A stretch of 64,000 nucleotides of DNA from an uncultured Rhodospirillales bacterium (GTDB lineage Bacteria; Pseudomonadota; Alphaproteobacteria; ATCC43930; CGMCC-115725). The notes beneath the pieces were generated by a model, which made no database searches, was not told where the DNA came from, and worked only from the letters and a program-made list of their open reading frames with translations. Made by a program: the position numbers and the translations under genes. The stretch spans positions 1 through 64,000 of the forward strand of contig CAIKMD010000002.1 in the NCBI GenBank assembly GCA_903828515.1, written 5' to 3'. Shown in pieces: positions 54,518-62,399 of this stretch (positions within the stretch are counted from its first letter, which is position 1; the number at the start of each line of letters is the position of its first letter).

Positions 54518-55681
54518 ATGACAACCGAATTACGCGTCGGCATCGCCGGTCTCGGCTCGGTCTCGGCGCAAATTCTGCCCTGCTTTCGCGATCTCCCTGG
54601 CGTGCGGCTCGCCGGCGCGGCCGATCAGCGCAAGGAGGCGCGCGACCAGTTCAGCAAGAATTTCGATCTGCCGGTCTTTGCGGATGTCGAATCCATGTGC
54701 CGGTCGCAGGATATCGACGTGGTCTGGGTAGCGACCCCCAATACCGTGCATTGCGAACACGCGGTCGCCGCGGCGAATAACGGCAAGCACGTCATCTGCG
54801 AAAAGCCGATGGCGGTGTCACTCGAGCAATGCGACGCGATGATCGACGCAGCGCAGAAAAACGGCGTTCGCCTGCTTCAGGGCCATTCGAAGATCTACGA
54901 CGCGCCGATCCGCGCCATGCGCGAGGTGGTCGCCAGCGGCCGTATCGGTCGCATCATCCAGATCGACAGTTGGAATTTCAACGACTGGTTGCAGCGTCCA
55001 CGCCTTGCGTCGGAGGTCGACACCAATCTCGGCGGCGGGCTGGTCTACCGCCAGGGGCCGCATATGGTCGACATCGTGCGCTACATCGCCGGCGGCCTGG
55101 CGACCAGCGTGCGCGCGGTCACCGGACGCCATGATCCGCATTTCAATACCGAAGGCAACTTTACGGCACTGATCGAGTTCGAAGGCGGCGCTGCCGCTTC
55201 GCTCGGCTTCAATGGTTACGGCTATTTCGACGTCACGGAACTGACCTGGGGAATCGGCGAGGGCGGTCAGCAACACCCCGATCCGCGATTGAAATCCCGC
55301 AAGCCGCGCCGCGCCGGTCCGATGGAGGCCGATGACAAGTACCGCTATGTCGCTGACACCGCGCCGGGCGAAGTCTATGCGCGTGGCCGACGCATGCCGT
55401 TCTTTGGTTTGACGGTGGTGAGTTGCGAGCGCGGCGCGATCCGTCAATCGCCGGACGGGCTCTATCTCTACACCGATACCGGCTGCGAGGAGTTGCCGGT
55501 CGCGCGCGGGCACGGCCGCGCCACCGAGTTGGTGGAATTGCGCGACGCGCTGGCCGTGGGGCGGCCCGTCTTTCCCGACGGAACATGGGGCCGTGCAACC
55601 CTTGAGGTCTGCCTCGGCATGCTCCAATCCTCCCGCGAGCGCCGCGAAATTTCCCTCATCCGCCAGGTCCCAAGCGTCTGA
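54518..55681 (+). CDS. Gfo/Idh/MocA-family NAD(P)-dependent oxidoreductase, possibly a dihydrodiol dehydrogenase
   Basis: 387 residues. N-terminal Rossmann fold with GIAGLGSVS, and the family motif CEKPMAVSLEQCDAM. The C-terminal part has GRIIQIDSWNFNDWLQRPR and GGLVYRQGPHMVDIVRY. This branch includes phthalate 4,5-cis-dihydrodiol dehydrogenases; shorter relatives include LigC. A partner Rieske oxygenase is encoded 2.8 kb downstream. The dihydrodiol role is inferred from family and context. Confidence 0.82.
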   Translation: MTTELRVGIAGLGSVSAQILPCFRDLPGVRLAGAADQRKEARDQFSKNFDLPVFADVESMCRSQDIDVVWVATPNTVHCEHAVAAANNGKHVICEKPMAVSLEQCDAMIDAAQKNGVRLLQGHSKIYDAPIRAMREVVASGRIGRIIQIDSWNFNDWLQRPRLASEVDTNLGGGLVYRQGPHMVDIVRYIAGGLATSVRAVTGRHDPHFNTEGNFTALIEFEGGAAASLGFNGYGYFDVTELTWGIGEGGQQHPDPRLKSRKPRRAGPMEADDKYRYVADTAPGEVYARGRRMPFFGLTVVSCERGAIRQSPDGLYLYTDTGCEELPVARGHGRATELVELRDALAVGRPVFPDGTWGRATLEVCLGMLQSSRERREISLIRQVPSV

Positions 55682-55779
55682 TTTACCGCACGGATCGCCG
55701 CCTCGAAGGGGGCGGGCCGGTTGTTTGTAGCGGCCCCGGAAGCCTATGATGCTGCCGTTCCGGGCGGGAGAAATAGTTG

Positions 55780-57285
55780 ATGCATGATACGGAGTTTTTG
55801 CACGAACACGGCGAGGAGGCGCCGAACGAAGAGCAGCGGGCCGCGTTGGCGGCGTATATCTGGAGCCAGGAACACGTCGAGCTCAAGACCGTCGGCATCG
55901 ATATCGGCAGTTCGACCTCGCATCTCCTTTTCGCCAAAGTTTTGTTGCAGCGTCATAGCCAGGGTCTGTCGAGCCGCTTTGTCGTCGTCGATCGTCAGAT
56001 CCTGTGGCGTTCGCGGATCAGGCTGACGCCGTTTCTGCCCGACGGAACCATCGACGCGCACGGCCTGGCTCACTTCATCGAAGACAGTTACGAAGAGGCC
56101 GGCTTCCGGCGCAGCGACATCGATAGCGGCGCGGTCATCCTGACAGGCGAAGCGATCAAGCGGCGCAATGCGCGCGCGATCGATGAGTTGTTCGCCGGCG
56201 AGGCGGGAAAATTCGTCTGTGCGACCGCGGGACATATTCTCGAGTGCCGGCTTGCCGCGCATGGGTCGGGTGCGGCGCGCCTCTCGCGCGACCGCGACCA
56301 ATGCGTGCTCCATATCGATATCGGTGGCGGCACGACCAAGTTGGCGCTGATCGATCGCGGCACGGTCCTGAGTTCGGCCGCTTTTGCCATCGGTGGCCGG
56401 CTCGTCGCTGTCGATTCCGATCGCGAATGGACGCGGGTGGATGATTCGGCAGTTCTCGTCGCCAAGGAGCTGGGGCTTCCCACCGACCCGAAGTCGCTGT
56501 CCGATCCGAAGACGCGCGAAGCCATTGCGAACCGGATGGCGGTAATCGCGGCCGATCATATTCTCGGTGCGCCGCTCGACTCTCTGGGTACGGCACTGAT
56601 GCTGACCGAAGGCTTGCGGCGCACGGTGACGCCGGCGGCGCTGACTTTTTCGGGGGGAGTCTCCGAGTACATCTTCGGCAGCGAGGAGCGGGAATACGGC
56701 GACATCGCCCTGCCGCTTGCCCGCGCGCTGACCGCCGAACTCAGCCGCCGTAGCGATCTTGCGCTGGTCGATCCCGGCCAGCGCATCCGCGCTACCGTGA
56801 TCGGCGCTTCGCAGTTCACCATCCAGGTCAGCGGCAAGACGATTTATCTGTCGGACCCGGTCATCCTGCCGGTTCACGGCATCCCCGTCGTCCATGTCGG
56901 CCGCACGGCCGAGGAACATCCGGATGAACTCGCCGAGGCGGTCCGCCGTGGCCTTACCGATCTCGATCTCGAGCCCGATTCGCGGGTGGCGATCGCGTTC
57001 TCGTGGCAGGGCGATCCCGACTATCACAGCCTCGCCGCTACCGGTCGCGCGCTCGTTGCCGCCCTGGCACCCACCGGCGCGCGGAACGAGCCGCTGTTTT
57101 TGATGATCGACGGTGATATCGGCCGCACCATCGGCCGGCTGCTGAGCGAGGAACTGGATCTGCCGGGACCTTTGGTATCGATCGACGGCGTTCAGCTTCA
57201 GGATCTCGATTACGTCGATGTCGGCGAGCTGATGACCCCGCCCGGCGTGGTTCCGGTCGTGATCAAGTCCCTCTTGTTTTCGTGA
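55780..57285 (+). CDS. eutA: EutA-like ethanolamine ammonia-lyase reactivating factor
   Basis: 501 residues, close to EutA length. Actin-like ATPase motifs are VGIDIGSSTSHLLF near residue 38 and LHIDIGGGTTKLAL near residue 184; GASQFTIQVSGKTIY and the C-terminal PVVIKSLLF are EutA marks. EutA releases damaged cobalamin from ethanolamine ammonia-lyase (EutBC) using ATP. No eutBC or other B12-enzyme gene is in the window, so this copy is an orphan or serves a different lyase. The ATG at 55780 follows GGGAG. Confidence 0.82.
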   Translation: MHDTEFLHEHGEEAPNEEQRAALAAYIWSQEHVELKTVGIDIGSSTSHLLFAKVLLQRHSQGLSSRFVVVDRQILWRSRIRLTPFLPDGTIDAHGLAHFIEDSYEEAGFRRSDIDSGAVILTGEAIKRRNARAIDELFAGEAGKFVCATAGHILECRLAAHGSGAARLSRDRDQCVLHIDIGGGTTKLALIDRGTVLSSAAFAIGGRLVAVDSDREWTRVDDSAVLVAKELGLPTDPKSLSDPKTREAIANRMAVIAADHILGAPLDSLGTALMLTEGLRRTVTPAALTFSGGVSEYIFGSEEREYGDIALPLARALTAELSRRSDLALVDPGQRIRATVIGASQFTIQVSGKTIYLSDPVILPVHGIPVVHVGRTAEEHPDELAEAVRRGLTDLDLEPDSRVAIAFSWQGDPDYHSLAATGRALVAALAPTGARNEPLFLMIDGDIGRTIGRLLSEELDLPGPLVSIDGVQLQDLDYVDVGELMTPPGVVPVVIKSLLFS

Positions 57286-57316
57286 TCTTCGAAGAAATCG
57301 CGTAAGGAGATATTCC

Positions 57317-58447
57317 ATGACCGACCAGGTTTCGCCCCGTTATCGCATCGATTCCTATGCCGATTGGATCAAGGACGAAGCCATTCCCGTGATCGAGGAT
57401 TACGGCATCGATCTGTTCTCGGTGCAGACGCAGCCGTGGGCGCGCTATGGGATGAAGGGCGCGGCCTGTCATCTCAAGGGACGCGGCGATTTTGCCAGCA
57501 TGTTCCTCTTCGAACTCGCGCCCGGCGGATCGTCGGCGCCGCAGCATCACCTCTATGAGGAAGTGGTCTACGTGCTCGAGGGTAACGGTAGCACCCAGAT
57601 CGAATTCCAGGACGGCGTCAAACGCAGCTTCGAGTGGGGCGCGCGCAGCATGTTCGCGATCCCGCTCAATTCGAAATATCGCCACTTCAACGGCAGCGGC
57701 CAGAAACGCGCGCTGATGGTCTCGACCACCAACATGCCGATGGTGATGAATCTATTTCACAACGAGAACTTCATCTTCAACTCGAACGCGGTGTTCGCCG
57801 ACCGCATGGGAAAGGACGAGTATTACGCCGGGCAGGGCGATCTCGTCATGATTCGGCCGGGCAATCACATGTGGGAGACCAATTTCGTCCCCGATCTCGA
57901 GAATCTCGAACTCCACGCCTGGGAGGATCGCGGCGCGGGCAGCTCGAACATCATGTTCGTCCTCGCCGACAGCTCCATGCATGCGCATATCTCGGAAATG
58001 CCGCCGGGTACTTATAAGAAGGCGCATCGCCATGGTTCGGGCCGCCATGTCATGTGCGTCGTCGGCACCGGGTTCTCGCTGCTCTGGTTCGAAGGCCAAA
58101 AGGATTATCTCCGCATCGACTGGAAGCATGGTGTCGTATTTCCGCCGGCGGACAAACAGATCCATCAGCACTTCAACACCAGCAACCGCTCGGCGCGCTA
58201 TCTCGCGACCGGCGTCGGCGGCATTCGTTATCCGCTGCTGACTTCGTCGCGACGTTCGGCCGGCGCCGATACGAGCGGCAAGCAAGCCGTGTCACTGAGC
58301 ATGAAACTGGGCGGCGACCAGATCGAATACGAGGACCAGGATCCGAAGATCCATCCGCTCTGGCTCAAGGAAATGGCGATCCACGGCGGCACGCCGAAGA
58401 TGCAGAAATACTTCCCGGACGACGGCACGAAGTCGGCGGCCGAATAG
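57317..58447 (+). CDS. Bicupin protein
   Basis: 376 residues with two cupin barrels. The first has FELAPGGSSAPQHHLYEEVVYVLEGNGST (residues about 68-96), the second EMPPGTYKKAHRHGSGRHVMCVVGTG (about 232-257); both keep the histidine-glutamate/histidine metal motifs in part. Similar proteins include ring-cleaving dioxygenases such as gentisate 1,2-dioxygenase-like enzymes and noncatalytic cupins. AAGGAGATATTCC precedes the ATG. It follows the EutA-like gene by 31 bases. Confidence 0.78.
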   Translation: MTDQVSPRYRIDSYADWIKDEAIPVIEDYGIDLFSVQTQPWARYGMKGAACHLKGRGDFASMFLFELAPGGSSAPQHHLYEEVVYVLEGNGSTQIEFQDGVKRSFEWGARSMFAIPLNSKYRHFNGSGQKRALMVSTTNMPMVMNLFHNENFIFNSNAVFADRMGKDEYYAGQGDLVMIRPGNHMWETNFVPDLENLELHAWEDRGAGSSNIMFVLADSSMHAHISEMPPGTYKKAHRHGSGRHVMCVVGTGFSLLWFEGQKDYLRIDWKHGVVFPPADKQIHQHFNTSNRSARYLATGVGGIRYPLLTSSRRSAGADTSGKQAVSLSMKLGGDQIEYEDQDPKIHPLWLKEMAIHGGTPKMQKYFPDDGTKSAAE

Positions 58448-58480
58448 TCGGCCGCGTCGGTCGACGGTGTTTCGCGACGC

Positions 58481-59689
58481 CTATTTCGCCACGACGTCCG
58501 CGTGCTTGCGGACAAGGTCGAGAGAATTGTCGTAACGCGAATCGAATGCGCTCAGCGGCTTGTGTTCGCGGTGCAGATCGATCATCGGTTCGTTCTCGGC
58601 CCGATCGCGAATGACCGCCATCGGCTCCAAGCCGCGTGCGACCAGATCCATCTGTTCGTTCAGGAGCTTGTGATAAAGCACAACACCGCGGTCGCTGGTC
58701 GCGAGATTTTCGCGCGTGCGGTCCATGATCGGGCCTTGGCCGATCCAGGCCAGCGCGTCATGCGACAGGATGGCGTTGACCAGCAGCTTGCCGTTGTCGT
58801 CGAAGACCTTGCTGTGCTTGACCGCGATCGGTTGCGGCGCCGCACCCGGTTTGCGTTTCTGCGCGCGGTAGACGAGTTGAACCGTGTGCGTGTCGTCGAT
58901 CGGAATGCGGATTTGCAGATTCGGCGCATCGACGCCGCCCTGCGCGAGGATGTTCGGGAAGAGCAGCGGATGTCCGATCGTCCAGTCATCGGCGGTCTCG
59001 GGTTCGCCTTCGAGCAGGCGCCGCTTCATGATGCCGTATTTGAAAACATCGAACGCGATCTTGCGATGCCGCGCCGGATTCATCCCCGGCGGCAGGCCTT
59101 CCTTCTTGCGCAGGTAGTTGCCGTATCCGGCGTGCAGGAACTCGAAATGCACGGGGTCCGCCGAATTGTCCATGCACTGCAGCCAATTGCACGGCAGCGT
59201 GTAGATATCGATGACGCGGTCGAAATCCTCCCGGACGAGCACGTCCCAGCGCGGCAGCAAGGGCCGCGGCTCGGGACCGAAATAGGCCCAGACCAGCCCG
59301 CCCAAAGCCTCGACAGGATAAGCCTTGATCTTGATTTCGTTCTTGAAACACGATTCGGGATGGGCGACGTCTTCGAACGGTTGCTCGAGGCAGCCACCCT
59401 TGGCGTTGAACAGCCAGCCGTGATAGGCGCAGCGCAGGCCATTTTCTTCGGGGATGCCGTATTCGAGCGAGAGGAGACGGTGAGGGCAACGTTCGTCGAT
59501 CAGGCCGTATTCGCCGCGTGTCGACCGGAACAGCGTGAGGTCCTCGCCGAACCAGCGCACACGCTGCACCGGTTCCTTGGCCAGTTCGGCCTCGGTACCG
59601 ACCGGATGCCAGTAACGCCGCAATAGATTACCCATCGGCGTTCCCGGGCCGACCCGCGTCAGGCGATCGTTTTGTTCCTGCGTAATCAT
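58481..59689 (-). CDS. Rieske [2Fe-2S] aromatic ring-hydroxylating oxygenase, alpha subunit type (sixth)
   Basis: 402 residues. Rieske ligands C68-x-H70 and C87-x-x-H90; mononuclear iron D178, H181, H186. GGAGG lies 6 bases before the ATG. It belongs to the same phthalate/vanillate-type group as the five others but is a separate lineage. It converges on the bicupin gene and is near the dihydrodiol-dehydrogenase-like gene. The 245-base gap to the MarC gene shows no clear promoter. Confidence 0.9.
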   Translation of the reverse strand: MITQEQNDRLTRVGPGTPMGNLLRRYWHPVGTEAELAKEPVQRVRWFGEDLTLFRSTRGEYGLIDERCPHRLLSLEYGIPEENGLRCAYHGWLFNAKGGCLEQPFEDVAHPESCFKNEIKIKAYPVEALGGLVWAYFGPEPRPLLPRWDVLVREDFDRVIDIYTLPCNWLQCMDNSADPVHFEFLHAGYGNYLRKKEGLPPGMNPARHRKIAFDVFKYGIMKRRLLEGEPETADDWTIGHPLLFPNILAQGGVDAPNLQIRIPIDDTHTVQLVYRAQKRKPGAAPQPIAVKHSKVFDDNGKLLVNAILSHDALAWIGQGPIMDRTRENLATSDRGVVLYHKLLNEQMDLVARGLEPMAVIRDRAENEPMIDLHREHKPLSAFDSRYDNSLDLVRKHADVVAK

Positions 59690-59934
59690 GCGCGTCCTCC
59701 GTCAGTCGCCATCTTATAGAGCGCATACCGCGCGTCAAATCCGGTATCGTTCGAACGGCCGTGGCACGACCAAAGTATATCCATATTCGCGTTCCGTACC
59801 TACGCCGAAACAGCCCGGTTCGGGCACGAACGAGGCCATACGCGGCGGCTTGTCCGGCAACTGGCTATGCCGCAGGCTTTTGCCTAACCTCGATGAGGTT
59901 CGTGTGCCGCTGTGACGGCGAGGCCTGCATCTCC

Positions 59935-60558
59935 ATGCTCGAGAAAATCGTCTTCAGCTTCGTGACGTTTCTGGTCATTCTCGATCCGGTCGGCGTCGCC
60001 GTGATTTTTGCCGGTCTGGCGCATGACATGCCGGCCGATGTTCGTCGCCATACGGCATGGCGGGCCACGATCATCGCGAGCGTCCTGGTTTTGGCGTTCG
60101 CTGTCGTCGGCGAACCGCTCATGCGTGCGCTCGGCATTTCGGTTCCTGCATTCCGCATTGCCGGCGGGATTCTGCTTTTCTTGCTGGCAACCGACATGGT
60201 TTTTGCCCGGCCATCGGGAATCCGTAACCCGACGGGGCCCGAGCAAGCCGAGGCGGCGCAGACCCGCGATATTTCGGTTTTTCCGCTGGCCTTTCCCTTG
60301 TTGGCTGGCCCGGGCGCGCTGACATCGGTGGTGCTTTTGATCGGACGTGCACCCGATATGGCAACCACCGCCGGGATCATCGCGTCGCTGCTCGCCGTGC
60401 TCGGGCTGACGCTGGGCGCGCTGTTGTTGGCTGATCGGGTTGCCAAATTACTCGGTCTGACCGGGGCGAATGTCGTTGGGCGCGTTCTCGGCGTGTTGCT
60501 TGCCGCACTGGCGACTCAATACGTCGTCGATGGCGTGACGGAATTGATCCAGCGATGA
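59935..60558 (+). CDS. MarC-family integral membrane protein
   Basis: 207 residues with six membrane segments. FVTFLVILDPVGVAVIFAGL at the start, then RAGL-like AFRIAGGILLFLLATDMVF and FPLAFPLLAGPGALTSVVLL are the MarC/UPF0056 pattern. Function unclear despite the historical link with multiple antibiotic resistance. The ATG at 59935 is the family start; the frame is open upstream without a ribosome binding site. Confidence 0.88.
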   Translation: MLEKIVFSFVTFLVILDPVGVAVIFAGLAHDMPADVRRHTAWRATIIASVLVLAFAVVGEPLMRALGISVPAFRIAGGILLFLLATDMVFARPSGIRNPTGPEQAEAAQTRDISVFPLAFPLLAGPGALTSVVLLIGRAPDMATTAGIIASLLAVLGLTLGALLLADRVAKLLGLTGANVVGRVLGVLLAALATQYVVDGVTELIQR

Positions 60559-60604
60559 CCGCGCGACGTATAATCCGATTTCGAGTTGACTCAGGAGAAG
60601 ACGA

Positions 60605-61183
60605 ATGAGGCTCGCGCGATTGAACCCCGAAGATATGACCCCACGCCAGCGCGAGGTTCACGACCGCATCGCCGGCAAGCGGGGCAAGGTTCGGGGTCCC
60701 TATCAAATCTGGCTGCAAAGTCCCGAGCTCTGCGATCGGCAGGAGGCGATGACGTCATATTGCCGGTGGGAATGTTCGCTGCCGGAAAAGCTGCGCGAGT
60801 TCGGCTTGCTGATTGCGTCGCGCGCCTATGACGCACAATATTCGTGGAACGCCCATGTCGATGCGGCGACGAAATTGGGCATAGCCCCGGACGTCATTCA
60901 GGCGATTGCCGAGAAGAAGAAACCCAACTTCATTCAGGATGACGAACGGGTTTACTACGAATTCGCGATGGAGTTGCTCGATACCCACTTTGTCAGCCAG
61001 AAGACCTTCGACAAAGCGGCGGCCCTTTTCGGCAAGCAGGGTGTGGTCGACATCGTGGCAAGCATCGGCGCCTTCGTGACGCTGGCGATGTGCCTCAACA
61101 CGTTCGAAGTCGATCTTCAGCCTGAGCGCGCGGCGCCGTTCCCCGATATTCGGGGATTCGCGCCGGCCTCGTCCAAGACCTGA
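60605..61183 (+). CDS. Carboxymuconolactone decarboxylase-family protein
   Basis: 192 residues, the AhpD/CMD helical fold: LNPEDMTPRQREVHDRIAG, then LLIASRAYDAQYSWNAHVDAATKLGI. The CxxC of peroxidase-type AhpD is replaced (QYSWNAH), so a redox role is unlikely and a decarboxylase or lactone-binding role is more fitting. CAGGAGAAGACGA precedes the ATG. It converges on the LLM-family gene. Confidence 0.82.
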   Translation: MRLARLNPEDMTPRQREVHDRIAGKRGKVRGPYQIWLQSPELCDRQEAMTSYCRWECSLPEKLREFGLLIASRAYDAQYSWNAHVDAATKLGIAPDVIQAIAEKKKPNFIQDDERVYYEFAMELLDTHFVSQKTFDKAAALFGKQGVVDIVASIGAFVTLAMCLNTFEVDLQPERAAPFPDIRGFAPASSKT

Positions 61184-61199
61184 ACGGTTCGTTCGGGCG

Positions 61200-62339
61200 T
61201 CAGACCGTCTCGGTGAGGTCGAGCGCCAGTGGATCGCGCGGCGATGGAATGTCCTTGAAACGCGGAATGACCTCGCGCCCGAACAGCTTCATCGATTCTT
61301 CGGAAATGCCGCGGGTCTCGCCAGGCCACTCGCCGAGGAACCGGACCAGGAGATGATTGACGCCGACATCGACCAGTTCCTGAACCTTCTTCGCCACGGT
61401 GTCGGGCGTTCCGGCGATCACGTTGTGCATGTCGCCACCGGCCGCGTAAGCGGCGGCCGCCGCTGCGTTGCCGGGACCACGGCTCATCGCCGGCCCCAGG
61501 ATGGCACCGTATCGTTCGTTGTAAGTCTTGCGTAACGCCAGATGCTCGGCCTTCGCGACTTCCGCCCGCGCCATCGCCTCGGCGTCGGTGTCGGCGACCA
61601 CGACGGCAAGCCAATCGACCGTGCACCAGCGCAGGCAATCCTCAATGATGGCTTGCGAATGGCCCGCTTCGGCGAGCGCCTTGCGATAGATGCGCAGTTG
61701 GTCGCGCAGCGGCGCCTCGGCGCTGAAGCTGCCGACGAAGGCGGGCAATCCCATCTGCGCCGTCTTGACCAGTGAGGCGTTGCGGCTCGCGGTGCGAACC
61801 ACGGTCGGATGGCGTTTGCGATAGGGCGCCGGGCTCACGCGCCGGCGAACCGTGCCGCGATAGGTTCCGGTCTCGAAGACGTACTCCGGGTCGCCGGTCT
61901 TGAAGTCCCACAGGCGCTGCATGACCGCGAGCGTGTCTTCGGCGGCGCGGCCGGAGCGGTGGTACTCGACATCGACACCCATTCCCGCCGGCTCGATCCC
62001 GGCGAAGCCGCTGCCGAGGCCGTAGAGGGTGTGTCCCTTGGTGAGCTGATCGAGCTGGTTCATCGCCTCGACGAGGCGGACCGGATTGTAATAAGGGAGC
62101 GAGAGGACGCCGAAACCGAGATACCGGTCGCTCGGAATCTGCGGCGCGATGTACGAGGCGAACTGGATCGGGTTGCTGTGCCAGGAGCCGCGGAAATGAT
62201 GTTCGGTGAACCACGGATTGAACCCGAGTTCGGCGGCCAATAATGACTGTTCGACGGCGATACCGAGAATCCGCTCGTCGGTTTCCGGCGAGTCTTCGGT
62301 CGCGACATACATGGTCAGGACCATTGTCGAGAAATCCAT
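61200..62339 (-). CDS. Luciferase-like (LLM class) flavin-dependent monooxygenase
   Basis: 379 residues of the bacterial-luciferase fold. ELGFNPWFTEHHFRGS near residues 36-51 and GLGSGFAGIEPAGMG near 107 are family landmarks, as is the C-terminal GVNHLLVRFLGEWPGE. Such enzymes use FMNH2 from a separate reductase to oxidise aldehydes, aromatics or nitrilotriacetate-like compounds. AGGAAA precedes the ATG. It lies 60 bases after the FAD monooxygenase gene, so the two may be cotranscribed. Confidence 0.88.
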   Translation of the reverse strand: MDFSTMVLTMYVATEDSPETDERILGIAVEQSLLAAELGFNPWFTEHHFRGSWHSNPIQFASYIAPQIPSDRYLGFGVLSLPYYNPVRLVEAMNQLDQLTKGHTLYGLGSGFAGIEPAGMGVDVEYHRSGRAAEDTLAVMQRLWDFKTGDPEYVFETGTYRGTVRRRVSPAPYRKRHPTVVRTASRNASLVKTAQMGLPAFVGSFSAEAPLRDQLRIYRKALAEAGHSQAIIEDCLRWCTVDWLAVVVADTDAEAMARAEVAKAEHLALRKTYNERYGAILGPAMSRGPGNAAAAAAYAAGGDMHNVIAGTPDTVAKKVQELVDVGVNHLLVRFLGEWPGETRGISEESMKLFGREVIPRFKDIPSPRDPLALDLTETV

Positions 62340-62399
62340 CGAATTCGTTTCCTAATTTTTCGGGGGGCTCATGGCGCGTATTCTGACACGGCGCGGCCG

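Noticed and set aside
55744-57318. 524-codon open frame antisense to the EutA-like gene
   Set aside because: No ribosome binding site, no recognisable motif, low-complexity composition; the plus-strand EutA motifs are clear.
58502-59626. 374-codon open frame antisense to the sixth Rieske gene
   Set aside because: The minus-strand gene has all metal ligands and a strong ribosome binding site; the plus frame is a shadow.
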